A stretch of DNA of 64,000 nucleotides from Cardinalis cardinalis (GCA_014549065.1 JACDOX010000323.1:124001-188000); one strand, 5' to 3'; counted from the stretch's first letter, positions 26,733-40,018 are shown. Made by a program: numbers and translations. The notes: a model not told the origin generated them from the sequence alone.

Positions 26733-27095
26733 ATGTTCTCAGAGGGCTAATTTATTATTTTGTGACACTNTATTATATAAAATAATACTATAATTAACTG
26801 AAGAACACAGAAAGGATACTTACAGAAGGCTAAAAAGATAATAATGAAAACTCATGACTCCTTCCAGAGTCTCAACACAGCCTGACAGTGATTGGTCATT
26901 AAGTCAAAAACAATTCACATGAAACCAATGAAACAATCACCTGTTGGATAAACAATCTCCAAACACATTCCAAAGCAGCAAAACACAGGAGAAGCAATGA
27001 GATAAATTATTGTTTTCCTTTTTATCTGAGGCTCCTCAGCTTCCCAGGAGAGAAATCCTGGGCAAAGGTGTTTTTCAGGAAATGTGACNGTGACA
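26733..27095 (-). mobile_element. Solo-LTR-like repeat, family 1 copy 3, beside RERG donor
   Basis: Homologous to the copies at 2877, 15761 and 36486 from 'atgttctcag' to the final 'gtgaca'. The first 45-50 bases seen in other copies (the 'gggtcccaggangagg' part) are missing, so this copy is truncated or internally deleted at its RERG-proximal end. A minus-strand AATAAA is intact (plus-strand TTTATT, 26751-26756). The closest paralogue in the window is copy 2: both share 'cagaaggctaaaaagataat' and 'ttcacatgaaaccaatgaaa'. No convincing target-site duplication. Recognisable homology starts at intron position +11. Confidence 0.8.
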
Positions 27096-30000
27096 GTTGT
27101 GTCCTGGAAGCCTGGTGTGGAATGGCATGGCTGAAGCAATGNAATCACAGAGCTAAAATTCCAAGCCTCAGTCAGCCTCCAAATCTGCTGCAAAAAAGCT
27201 TCTCTATGGTCATTTTAAGCTGGAACAAATTGTTGCCTAAGAGGGCAGAATAGAGAAGCAGCAGCACCAGACAAAGGCTGAGTTAGTGTATGAGGCACAT
27301 TTCTGCCCACTCAGAAATCCAGGGGAATTCTGCCATTAAAACAAATTGCTTCAGCATTAAGCTCTTCAAATCATTTAGTGTGAGATCAGTTTTCTCCTTT
27401 TGAAAACCCAAACGTCTTCTGCTTGAGAATAAGATACTGGGATACAAATCTGTATTCTGGGATAGAGATCTTAAAAATTTGTGGCCAAAAAAAGGTTTTT
27501 ACAGTCAGCCTACCTAGACCCAGGTAACATTTTTGGTCCTCATTTTCAAACATATATTGTGTCTTAATTTTTTGGTGACCAGATAGGGGCACCAATCATC
27601 TAAAGGGCATCCACATGTCCCTTCCACTGCTCCCACTTACCTCTGTTGGATCTGGCATTTTCATGAAGCTGGCTCAGATATTTCAAAAAACCTGTCAAAA
27701 AGTTGCGCTGAATTAGAGGCTTCNCTTAAAATTTGTGCCAAGACCAATTTTTAAATTTTTTAGTATTTCTTAAATTGGCATATATTTAAATGTTNTGCAA
27801 ATCCAGGCCAAGAAGTCCAAGACAAGGCATTCACTTCTTAGAAGGTGCCTTCAATACCTCAGGACTAAGTAATTCACACACAAAGNAAAGGGCTGGAAAA
27901 TCCTCTATTCTCCAACAATGTGTTCCTGTCTCCTTTCTAGCATTTCTTTGCAGGTTCCAACACAGATCATACAGTTAAATATCAATTTCTTTATTAATGT
28001 TCTTTCCTTAAGTGGTTTCATTAAGGAAATAGAAAACACCATAAAATTGCACGGCAGAAATGAAGTTCAATATATTCTATTACAGAACCCAGGCAGCCCT
28101 TTGTAAAAAGCAAGTATCCAGGATTTTTGTTTGGCAAAATGGAGAGATAACAGATATCACAACTCCCATCTTGGGAAAATAAATCTCAGCACAACCTGAA
28201 CTCAAATACATTNTTTTATCTGNTACTATGAACATAGTCCTCAGTGAATGATGTGTCACCTGCCTTGTGCTGCACAGTGGAATGTTCAATAGAATGTTCC
28301 TTTGGCATTATTAGTGTTAGTACTTCACATTTCTATCACCAGTACATCATTCTAAGGACTCGACAAGAGGTGTATAAAGCCTTCTCTATCTGTGTAGTCC
28401 AAGTTCATCAATTTCTTACAGGGCCACTGCATGCAGAATCATCCTTTTTGCCTTGTTTAAGCACACAGATGAAGTTATTAGCAAGCTACAAGGTTTATTA
28501 TTTTTTGCCCTGTTATGAGGGCCCCATGCCCTTTTTGCTGCACAAGGCTTGACATTTGTTTCTGTTTTACAAATGAATACAATTGCAAATTACTGAGCCC
28601 CTCAGGAATCTAATTGTCTTCTCTTTGCAACAAGGAAAGCTTTCGTGCAGGCGGCAATAAACTAAAAACTAAAAATTAAATCTCTTCAGACTTACTGAAT
28701 TCTACATCACCATTCAGTCTAGAGAATAATAACTTAAATTATGTATTACAGTCATTGTGATGCTCAGCTCTCTAGGTTGCTCCTAAGAAAAGGTTTGAGA
28801 AATTCAGAAACTAACAAACTATTGTCAAGGAGTTATTCCTTAATGACTGTAATCTCTGGTGGAAGCTGCTCACCAAGAGATTGTTTTGTAAAGTATTATT
28901 TTTTTTCAAGCTACAAATCACAATGGGATTCAAAAAAGGTTCTGAACTNTTAGAGATGACAAATAATCTTGAAATTGTGACCACTATTTAGGCCTTCAGA
29001 GATCAATGAGAAAGAAACTGTACCTTGAAAAGCTTTNAAAACCAGTGCCTGAAAAAAATGCATTTCTGCCTTTCAGCATTGTCATCCTGCAGTAACTTGG
29101 TGTCCANTTACCTGTAAACATCTAAATTCACTGAGAGGTTTCAGCAGAATAGATTCATTTCTTCTCAGCAGTCATGGGCTGGCAGTTCTATGGAAAGAGG
29201 GATATCATGCTCAATCAGTATAAAAAATTAAAGTTGTGTCAGTGAGGATAATTTCCTCTACAGGGAGAAATAAGCAGCTTTGTCAAGTTATTCCAACAGG
29301 ACGGAGTGAAACAGATGCAAAACATCCAGCTACTAAGCAATGAGAGGTTTTGCCAAAAATCACTGGGGCTGAGACAAGAACATCAAATTTATAGTTTATT
29401 TCTTATGTCAAGCTTTCAACCACCCATTAGCCCTCTGATGCAAGCAATCTCCAGACAATTCCTATTTTTAGGAAAGCTTTCACCAAGCTGTTCAAGGCCT
29501 GATGGAAAAACAACATTAACCTAAGCTAAGCATCGTATTTAAAAAAAAACCAACTATTCCTCTTTTTATTCAAGGGTGGCACATTTTAACTCAAAGGAAA
29601 AACACACACCTTATAAATATTCCTTACTATTTTAACCTGCCAGAAGAAAATGAAGGGCCATATTTTTAGCAGCACCTGGACAGAATGCTGTACCACCAGG
29701 GGCCAAATTACCAACCACNAAATAACATTTTCTGGCAGGAGGAACATCAGTGAGCCCTGCAAGCTTTGGAAATCAGAGCTGCCGCTGAAGTCAGGGCTCT
29801 GCAGGTCTGCCACTTTTGTGCAGATGTTGGATCTGTGCAAACACTGGCAGGACCAGCTGCATCTTCACCAAAAGNACATCTCACTCTGCTTTTTATTTAA
29901 CTGTTCTCAGCCAAAGGGCAACAACCTCAGCAAAGGTCATTTTCTGGGGAGTGTTAACCTCCAGCCTTGACTTGTCCAGTATTTCTGTTTAACTGGCAAC

Positions 30001-32527
30001 TCATTGTCACCATCTTGGCATGGGGATTTTGTTTGCTTTTCCAAAAGGTGCTAAATTCCTCAAGGTAAATTCCTACCTGGCATTATCAAGGTGAATGGGT
30101 TTTCACATCCATCTTCATTTACAGAAAATTGCAGCTATCTCACATTTTCAACAGAATTAGATGAAAGAGCTCTATGTAGAAATAGGATGGAATAACACAT
30201 TTTTAAAAATAATACATGCAGTTGTTTTCTGAAATATTAAATACATGAATAATTCAGCACTAAACTAGTCTTCTTTAGCTAGTTAAATATGCACTGAGAA
30301 AGGGGATTGGGTTCCCACATGGATTTCACCAAAATTCATTCATGTTTACATGTTTTTAAACAGAACAAAACTTGAAAAACACATAAGCAAGCTCAGTGTG
30401 ATGTTAGAAGGCCTCAAAATGCTTGGCCTGGGTAGGGACCAGTGAAGTCACACTCTTGTCATGAGTGTGGGACTCTCATGGACCTCAGTGACCCCAGGGC
30501 TTGACCCCATAATTTTCAGGGGTTTCAGCAGGGAATAGCTGCTCTCCCCACTCCCAGTAAATTGCAATAACAATTTTTGAGTCTGCATCTCAGCAATTCC
30601 CCCCAGGAGCTACTGGCAGTGCCCAGAATTCATGGTGCCTTCACCTGAGCTCAATAATTGAGATATTGTGGCTTGTTTCGATATTTAATTAATTTTAAAA
30701 TTGGAGATGCTGAATCAGAGTAATCAGGGAATCTGCTATTTTTTTTTTTTCCTGAGAGGCAAAAAAAGAGGAGGAGAAAGCCCAAAGAGCCATCACAGCA
30801 GCAGACAGATGGGGGGCCTGCAGAGAACTTCATGGGTAGCAGCAAATTTCCTGCCTCCATAAGCCATGGCATGCAGGGAGAATCTCCTGGATCAAATGAT
30901 GAAAGAAGAAAATTCATCACTGCTATGGCTGAGCACTTTTAAAAATAATTTTGCGGCATTTTTCTGAGAACACATTTGTTGTTCCACCAAAACTTGAACA
31001 GTTTGCTTTACTAGAAACAGAGCTGGGGTATCCAAGAATTGGGAGAAAAAAAATCAAAACAAACCAAGTAAACCCCCCAAAAAAAAACAAACAAAAGGGG
31101 GGAGTATTATGAGCTATGTTTTGTCATTTGTTTTGGATTACCATTTTTAAGTACAGTTGGGAGAATCAGGGGGTTCCTGAGGCTCAAAGACTGAAACATC
31201 AGGTTTTGCTATCTAGGAAAAAGCCCCAAACAAATAAAACCCCAGGTAAATTCAGGAGACAGGCTCCAAGTTCTTTTCTTGTTTCTGTAACTGATTTGTT
31301 GTCTGCAGTGTGTCTCTGCCTCTGTGTCTCACCTACCAAATCCTTCATCTCACAGAAGGATTGCAAATCCTTAGAGTAACTGATACTCACATTTAGCACA
31401 CTCACCAAAGGCACACAGAAACACCAAGCAAAGCCTGGATTTGAAACAAAAATCTACTTCTATCAGCAAACAAGNAGATAATACTTTTGCTGACCCTTTT
31501 AAAAGTGTCTTGGCTCTCTCACACTGCCCCTAGATGTCTTCCTCCAGCTATTCACACATTTCATAGGACTTTGGCAATCCTCTGGAAAGAAAACTCTCTG
31601 TTAGCAGATGATCAGTAGAACAGCACTGTGTATGAAGGCAAAGANAGACAGAAAGCAAAGGAGCTTATTTAATTTGACAGGGATAGAGAGAAGACTCTTC
31701 ACTACTTTAAAGTAGAGGTAACTATAAGAAATAGGGGTTTTAAGAAAAATTATAATTNTGCCAGGACTAGTAGATCAATAGTGACATTTTTAGAAAGTGT
31801 TTCTTGTGACTATATCACAATTTCTTTACAGGTTTTTGTTCACTCTTTTTTTCTCCCCTGGCAGAATAAAACACTTGAACAATGTTTCTATTAAGTTCTA
31901 TTAAGTCCTATTAATTTCTATAAAGTCCTATCTAATGCAACATACAGACAGCACATAAGAGACCCTCAAACATGGGTAAGATGTGTAGGTACCAAGAAAG
32001 CAAGAAAGATAGGAGACAAAGTTGTAAAAATTGCTTGAAGGAAATGGACAGAGACCTCTCTTAGAGCCCTGAATTCTCCCACAGCAGAAAACTAAATCTC
32101 CTGCAGACTAACTCAAGACTTGCAAATTACACCACTGTGGCAAGAAGAGCAGAAATGGCTTTGTGAAGGTATTTGCACTGGCAAGGAGGCTTTTCCCACT
32201 GGAAAACTTCGCACAAGGATGATTATTTTTACGTGAGAAGGGCAGTTTTGCTTGCATCTATAGCTGGGGGGTTCNGTTAGCAAAACAGATTCAGGAATCA
32301 CAAGGAAAGGGTGGAGGTCCCATACAGGATATAAATAATATGGCAGAACTAGCAAATAATGCTGAGGTTGTTTTATGCACTGGATAAATACAGGTCTCTG
32401 TGAACAACATAAATACCAGAGAAAAGTAGGAATATATCAGGAATATCAAACTGGCTTTCATCAAAATGGTTGAGAACCAGAAACAGCTTAGCTGTGGGAA
32501 TCAAGACCTCACTAAAGATTAGAAGTA
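27096..32527. other. RERG intron, no gene recognised
   Basis: Mostly unique-looking sequence. Small features are A-rich patches near 29540-29549 and 31048-31095, and a short tandem 'tctattaagt' array near 31889-31932. No exon-like or RNA-like structure seen. Confidence 0.6.
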
Positions 32528-32915
32528 TAGTTATTTAGTATAATTAATTATATTTTATTAGTTTAATTAATTATAATTTATTAATTATAACTAATTAATT
32601 ATAATTTATTATTTGTAAGAATGAANTAATAGATTTNATATAAAGATACATAATTATAATTATATAATATAATTAATAATTATAAATTATAGTTTATAAT
32701 ATACATATATAATAAATATATAAATTATAATAANTTATAAATAATATGTTTAGATAATAAATTATAAATATATAATTTATTATATACATATAATGTTATA
32801 AACTATAATTATATTACAATTATATAAAGAATTCTATAATATTATATAATTATAATATTGTATTATATAAATTATACTTAATAATACATAATTATTTATA
32901 CGATATTATCATATA
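32528..32915. repeat. AT-rich satellite-like tract
   Basis: Nearly 390 bases of almost pure A/T built on degenerate 'taattata' and 'atataatt' words, with many self-complementary stretches. Only isolated G and C interrupt it. Confidence 0.9.
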
Positions 32916-35524
32916 TCCTAGCCAGAGAAGATAAAAGAACTATCTTTTTGGGACAACTTTGTGCCCCTGAAGCCATGATAAAGAACTCAGGTCCAAATAG
33001 AGTTCTCCAGAATTGTCTCTGCTGTCTGGTTTATTCAGCTACCACATTGTCTGGACAGCTGGAATACCATGTGAATACAAACTCCTGATCCCTGGGCTTG
33101 CCATCCCCACTGCAGATCCCAAGTTAAAGAAACATTATCTTTGTGCATTGTGGGTTTTTTGTAGTTTTCCTGACTGGTGGCTTACTCAGCAAGTTTGCCC
33201 TAACACTCCTGAAGGTTTAACTGCCTGTCTCCAGCCCAAAAACCCTGCAGCAGCACAGCTGAGGGAGAAACTGCCCAGACAGNAAACAGAGCTTCGAACA
33301 GAGCAGCCCAGAGTGACAGAGGCGTTTATAAATCCCTGACTGATGCCCCTCCAGCCCTGGGTGGAAAGGCTGACAGCCCTGGAAGGAAAGCAGCCTCCCC
33401 TGCCAGTCCCTCCTCTTCCAGCTGCCCCACAGAATAGTGCAGTCTGCCAGCAGCTCATGATGGAAAAATTTGAAAAAAATCTGAAAAAAACCCATTTTCT
33501 ACAGTGAGCAGAAGGGCAGAGAGTTCTGCCACCACCGTGCAGAACTTTGCCTTCTGCATATTTCACCTAAACACCCGTGCTGACAACTCCAGCCTGGCAG
33601 CGACACGCGTGGTCCTGGTGGGGTGTAATGGAAACCAACACTTGGGGCTGGGAGGAAGGGCTGCCAGCCTGTGCCTCAGGGACTGCCATGACAAACGTGT
33701 GGGCACTTCATAAATCACTGGGAAACAGCCTTANTCTCAAGCCAGACTCCAGCTATTCAGATCCTGGATTTTTATTGACAAAATTACTCATTCCTTCTGC
33801 CTCAGTGCTTAAGGGATTCAGTCCTCAGCAGTCTAGGTTTTGCCTTCCTAGGCATCTTCCTGTGATCATATTTTTCCTACAGCAAAACAGCAGCAGCATN
33901 ATTTAACTTGATGTACATTTAATATGCTGTATCATTTTTACTGTGCTCTTCAGCAGGAGGAATTGATACTGAATGTATTAAAGCAATGAGCCATGGAAGA
34001 ATTCCCAGTTTCTCTGAGGTGTTTCTAAGGAAATGGACTCATATGGCCTAGAGCACCTTAAAACACCAACTCTGGCTTCTAAAATTCCCCACAAAGACTT
34101 GAAAGCATGAAATTGTAATTGAGAGCAGCAACATGCTTACAATGACACGGGAAGCAGTTATCTGAAAATGTGGTTTGTTTTCTTTCATATGAGTCTCAAG
34201 ATGAAGATATTCCTGATGCCAGTAATAAAAATACTGCTTTTTTACAGTAGNTCAACAGACTGCAAAACTCAGGAATGGCAGTGTCTGTTCTTGCTACAGC
34301 TACAGCTGCAAAATATTTCTCCCCTACTTTTGTTGCTCATCATATTCTGAGATGTTTCCCAGATGGGCAGAATTTTCCACTGCTTGCCCCTGCACCCCCA
34401 GGAGAGAAGGCTTTTTGTTTTACTTGTTTTGGGTGTGAGAAAATTCTCACTGGTTAGTTTTCATTTATGTTGTCAGAAGTAAGGTGAAACTCAGCTTCAC
34501 CATCAAAGAGTTCATGCTGCAATCAGACAAAAAGGCATAGCAAAATATGATTTATTTTGGCTTAAATTTATCAGGGTTGTATTTCCTACCAAGAACCAAC
34601 ATCCCTTCCAAGCATTGGCAAGAAAATTAAATGAAAATAAAAAAAANCAACAGACCAAAACAACCAACAATTGTTTAAACCTGAGCTCACTCCCTGCTTG
34701 TTAGCACTACTCTGGCTATACTGGTTTGGTTTTAGCATGGCTTGATGAACTCAGTTCCAGGTACCTGCCCACATTTTCTTTGCCTATCCCAGTAAAATTT
34801 GAATGAGGACAGAACCTATAGGAAAGGAAAAGCAACACCACTCCACTTCCCAAAAGAAACTCATTCTTCCCATGCAGCAGAAAAATCGTATTTGCATGCA
34901 GCAGGAGGTAACAAACACATCTTTCAGTGTTTTTAGAGTCCTCTTCAAGAAAACTACTCTACAATTTCTGTTTGGAGGCCAAAATACTATTTATTGAAAA
35001 TATCAACACATCAAGAAAAAATTATTTTCTGTAGACCAGGTTTATATTACCCATGTGTCCTACCTAAAAAGAGGAAATTCTAGGGATGCAACAGAAACTC
35101 TCATACCAAGATGAGAATTTACAGTCTATGTAAACACCAGCCATCTACTACCTTCCCACTTAATCAAAAATAGGAAAACATGATAAAAAACCAAACTTCT
35201 CACTAACAGCAGCCTGATCAAACCTCATTCCTCCTGGATTTGTTCTCCATATTCCCCACTAGATCAGCTGGGGNTTTTCTGCACGTGTCCTTGTGCTCCA
35301 TGGAGCATCCTTTCCCCCCATGAGTCCCCACAGCACCTGAAGCTGCTGCTCAGGTCACCCACAAACATTCTCTGCCCATCTCCATGGACCAGGGACAGCC
35401 CCAGACCCTGCCTTGTGCAGAGGCTCTTTCCTGCTGACTACCCTGGGCCTCCTTAGGAAATGGATTTTTGGGGTTTTTTTGCTAAGTTTGGGATTAAATA
35501 TGTGAGAGGGTATTTCTTGTTCTG
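32916..35524. other. RERG intron, no gene recognised
   Basis: Unique-looking sequence. The longer overlapping frames at 33013-33906 on both strands show no recognised domain or conserved motif. Confidence 0.55.
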
Positions 35525-36020
35525 ACTTAGATGTTTATTAGTTCTTATCTATATAATAGTTTCACAATCTGTGAGTTCTACANCACTTCACTTAAAAATG
35601 GAGNNNTATCTCTTTCNACAAGGCTTTTTAAGGATAAACTGTTTAATTAAGAAATGACACCTAAATTATTTTTACTTTTAATTTNAACTAACTACTCATG
35701 GCCTGCAATGCAGACTTTTTTATCTAATTATATAATATTACCTAAACCTATGAAGAAGAAGGTGAAAAAGAAGGATCAGCCTCTGCCCTAAAACTNCTAT
35801 TTTCCTTTATATATANTACTATATTCTAAAAGTTNAAACTCTAAGTTTTCTACTATGTGATGTTACACACTTCTATTCAAACTANACACTTATAATCTTA
35901 GTTTTATCANTCAATTTTGTAAGCTTTTTTNATGGNCNCAGATCAAATGCAGTGTTCTCATGGGAGTCAGNGCCTGTCAGCACAGAAAGTCTGAAANTCT
36001 CANTAACCAGGGTTCCAACA
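35525..36020 (-). mobile_element. LTR-like repeat, family 2 copy B
   Basis: Second copy of the element at 19690, same orientation, diverged but alignable almost throughout. It ends in 'ggttccaaca' at 36020, the same end as copy A. A plus-strand TTTATT near 35532 would be an AATAAA close to the element's 3' end when read on the minus strand. It carries an unusually dense set of Ns, including a three-base run near 35604. Left boundary uncertain. Confidence 0.65.
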
Positions 36021-36479
36021 CTTGGAGATGTGAGTAGGGTTGCTGTGCCTCACCCGCCCTGGATTTACACACAACAGAAACCTCTGAGAGCTCCACCTTG
36101 CACTGAAAAAGGCACTGGAAGCAGCCGAGCCAGCCCAGGTGCCCTCAGTGCCTCCCACGTGGCTCCTTTTGTGCCCAGCTTTGACCTGACCAGCCTGGGG
36201 ACACCTGCAGCACTGCAGTCACAAATCTGATTTTGGCAAAGTGACCTTGGAGAGGGCAGCCAGAAATGACGTTTGAAAAGAAACCCATTTGCACATCACC
36301 ACGAGAATTCCAGAACAGCATCCGCTGCACGTGAAGCAGGCTGGAGACTCCAGACCTGGATTAAATATTTCTGCCAACAACTAGCTTCTCTCATCCATGT
36401 TTTGGTTGAAATTTGTAGCTTGACACGAGGGTTTGTGTAGCTTGACAACTGCAAATTGAGAGCACACAACACCCATGGG
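36021..36479. other. RERG intron between two LTR-like elements
   Basis: Unique-looking sequence, moderately GC-rich at its start. No exon recognised. Confidence 0.55.
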
Positions 36480-36485
36480 GAGTGT

Positions 36486-36887
36486 GTGTGGTATTATTTG
36501 GGTCCCTAGGACGAAGGAAGAACTGAGAATCTGACTCCGTGTTCTTAGAAGGCTAATTCATTATTTATGATCTATATTATATTTTATTATATTAAAGAAT
36601 GCTACTAAAGCTATACTAAAGAATAGAGAAAGGATACAGACAGAAGGCTAAACAAGATACTAATGAAAAACTCATGACTGCTTCCAGAGTCCCTACACAG
36701 CTGGCTGTGATTGGTCATTAAATAAAAACAATTCACATGTTGGATAAACACTCTCCAACCACATTCCAAAGTAGCCAAACACAGGAGAAGCAATGAGATC
36801 ATTTTTGTTTTCATTCTCTGAGGTTTCTCAGCTTCCCAGGAGAAGAAATCCTGGCAAAGGGATTTTTCAGAAAATATGACAATGACA
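36486..36887 (-). mobile_element. Solo-LTR-like repeat, family 1 copy 4
   Basis: About 400 bp and homologous to the copy at 2877 across its length, including the 'gggtccctaggacgaagg' start that copy 3 lacks. The six bases 'gagtgt' occur on both sides (36480-36485, 36888-36893), a candidate target-site duplication, though the left one sits in a short GT run. The usual TTTATT is mutated to 'ttcatt', so the canonical minus-strand poly(A) signal is lost. Confidence 0.75.
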
Positions 36888-38918
36888 GAGTGTACAACCT
36901 CCTGGAGCTATTCCTTCCCTATTTCCTGACTCTTGGGGCTACACATGCACAGTNCAACATTGAAGAGTCCAAATCCAATTACCAGTCACAAAGCTTCCAT
37001 TCAAAACCATTATTTTTACTAGTTTTTCTCCTTTTACACATGATAAAAACGATGCAATGGTCATTCATGGCACTTTGTTTGATGGTGTTATTAATAAATA
37101 ACCCAACCTTTCTCATTTGGGGGTCTGTGATATTAATGAATAGAGACACATGAGGTTATGCTGCATTAGCATTAGAAATATGTGCTAAATACACAAGTTA
37201 CTGTGTTATACTGCAGTACTGTGTTTTTACTTACTGTAAAACCACTGCTGGTGGCAAAATAAAAACCCTCCTGTAAGGTAAACAACAGAGGGAACATGTA
37301 ACAGCCAGGGGCAAGCAAGAAAAATAAATTCCACTGTGGTTTGAGAAAACCTGGGGTTGAGGAAGGAAGAAGGCAGGAGAGACTGAGTCAGGAGGATAGC
37401 CCCTGTAAGCTGAGTGTTTCTTAAATGTGAAAAGTTCCTGCAGCAGCAGAGAAATGCAGAGGGGGACAGACCTCACCATGGCTGGGGCAAGGAAGGGTTG
37501 GGAGAACAACACCAGGGTTTGTAGTAATTTTTTGAGGTGTTTTTCCCCAAACAATCAAAGTCACTGTTCTCAAATGTGACAGAGAAGTGCACNTGAGGGG
37601 TGTCAAAAATTGCAGGAGTCTAAATGAGTAATGAGGTACCAACAAAACAACCTCCAAACAATAAACAAGAACATTTATTCTGTCAACAGAACTAGTTATG
37701 GGGAGTTTTAATCTTTTAGACATTGCCATCCAAAAGGACTTTAATCATGATTTTAAAGTTCATGTCTGTTAGCCGAGGTTTTTGGTCTGAAAACTCTCCT
37801 GCAATCACTACACAAAAAGTCTTTCTCCAGATCTCCTNCAATTCTCAGATCCACCTGCTGAAAACCACCATTAGACCAAAGTTTCTTAAAACAAGGACAT
37901 ATAAAAATACTTTAGTAACCTCTCTTGACAAAAAAAAAATCAACTAAAATGCTGTATGGAAAGAGAGGTTGTGTCCCTGTGTGCTTAAAAGCAAACAGAC
38001 CAGGCTGGCTTAAGATTGCCTGTGAAATATAATTCCTCCATCTCAGCTGATTTACCCACTCCTAAAACGAAAAAAACACCTCCATTTAAATATTGTCCTC
38101 TAGAGCTATGACATATCCCAATATATATTGCTGGTTCAACATAAACACCTATTAAAAACAGCTTTTTACATCACTAAAACTTTTTACATCACTGCAAACA
38201 TAACTCAAAANCTAGAAATTAATTTCCAGATAATAGTTTTTCTCTACAAACTACAATATTCANGAACAAATATACTCAGAAAAACAGGATAGTCCTGGAC
38301 AAAACAAAGATTTGAGAGATGACCAGCCAAGTCTCATAGGCCAAAACTCTGTAGTCACAGTAGTGCCAGGATGTGATGTGAACAAACTATGACTGAATAT
38401 TTCATCCANAGACAGTCTGTGGATCATGGGCTTCAAAGTTTTCCCTACAAAAGTAGGGGGCTTTTTCCTGTATTTTTTTAATCATACTGCTCAGACNAAT
38501 AGAGATATTTTGTAATATGCTTATCAACACCAAGAGCCCCCCAGGGAAGTTGTTTTTTTCCCTGCAAAACAATTTTTTCCACAATTATTCAGCAGCCATG
38601 GTAATTTGATTAATTNATCAGTTAATGAATTATTGTGGCTCAAAACCAAACCAAGTGCTGCCATTTTCCAACATATTTCTCAGGCCTTTTGACAGCTCTA
38701 AATCTATTTGAAACAAACCTGAATTTTTCAAACAACGGAACCATGAGAACNAAGAGTGCTTTGCACTGCAGGAATGCTGGGGGATTCCAGCTTTATGACC
38801 AGGAGCCACTCTGAAATCTGGCATCAGCCTTCAAAGCCACACTCATCACACCTTTGAGCCCCTTCATGGGCATATGACTGGAAGCACAGCAAGAACAGGT
38901 CAGATTTACTTATTGATA
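36888..38918. other. RERG intron, no gene recognised
   Basis: Unique-looking, AT-rich sequence. A small tandem 'ctttttacatcactaaaa'-type pair lies near 38162-38194. No exon seen. Confidence 0.55.
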
Positions 38919-39523
38919 NNNNNNNNNNNNNNNNNNNNNNNNNNNNNNNNNNNNNNNNNNNNNNNNNNNNNNNNNNNNNNNNNNNNNNNNNNNNNNNNNN
39001 NNNNNNNNNNNNNNNNNNNNNNNNNNNNNNNNNNNNNNNNNNNNNNNNNNNNNNNNNNNNNNNNNNNNNNNNNNNNNNNNNNNNNNNNNNNNNNNNNNNN
39101 NNNNNNNNNNNNNNNNNNNNNNNNNNNNNNNNNNNNNNNNNNNNNNNNNNNNNNNNNNNNNNNNNNNNNNNNNNNNNNNNNNNNNNNNNNNNNNNNNNNN
39201 NNNNNNNNNNNNNNNNNNNNNNNNNNNNNNNNNNNNNNNNNNNNNNNNNNNNNNNNNNNNNNNNNNNNNNNNNNNNNNNNNNNNNNNNNNNNNNNNNNNN
39301 NNNNNNNNNNNNNNNNNNNNNNNNNNNNNNNNNNNNNNNNNNNNNNNNNNNNNNNNNNNNNNNNNNNNNNNNNNNNNNNNNNNNNNNNNNNNNNNNNNNN
39401 NNNNNNNNNNNNNNNNNNNNNNNNNNNNNNNNNNNNNNNNNNNNNNNNNNNNNNNNNNNNNNNNNNNNNNNNNNNNNNNNNNNNNNNNNNNNNNNNNNNN
39501 NNNNNNNNNNNNNNNNNNNNNNN
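38919..39523. other. Assembly gap (605 Ns)
   Basis: A continuous run of N inside the 15-kb intron between the exons at 26666 and 41865. The protein is already continuous across these exons, so no RERG coding sequence needs to be hidden here. Confidence 0.99.
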
Positions 39524-39970
39524 AGGAAAATGATACAAATAAATCCTAAAGCAAGGCAATGTTTTTGTGATGTACCATGGGATCAGTGTGAGCAGACTGG
39601 AACCCACATCTTCAGGGCTCATAATTTACAAGACAACGAGATTCTTCAGATTTTTCTGTTCCCTTNAAGGAGAAGCCATGTCTGTGATTACACCAAAAAT
39701 GCTTTCAACGTCCAGCTGTTTTACACTCCTCATTAAAATTCACCCAGCTACCACACATTCCTGAGCACAGGAGCAGACACACATTGAGGAAGATTTATTT
39801 ACACCAATCTGACCTAAATTGGTGCTACTCATCCAAGATCAAATTCCTTTCCAACATGAGCAGCCAAAGCAAGTTAAACTTGCAACATAAAGTGCTGCCA
39901 GAGTCCTATTTTGAGAAGTCAAGTATCATTTAAGATTCATGCTGCTTTTGCATGGTGAGCAAAAGCCTAT

Positions 39971-40018
39971 TCCTTGAGATTTATTCTCCCATTTCATAGG
40001 GAGAATAAATCTCAAGGA
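39971..40018. repeat. Perfect 20-bp inverted repeat, 8-base loop
   Basis: The left arm tccttgagatttattctccc (39971-39990) is exactly complementary to 39999-40018, with the loop 'atttcata'. Pairing stops abruptly at base 20 (T opposite T). It is followed at once by the AT-rich tract. Confidence 0.95.

Noticed and set aside
38874..39622. Two long open frames of about 220 and 240 codons on opposite strands
   Set aside because: They consist almost wholly of the 605-base N gap and contain no real coding sequence.
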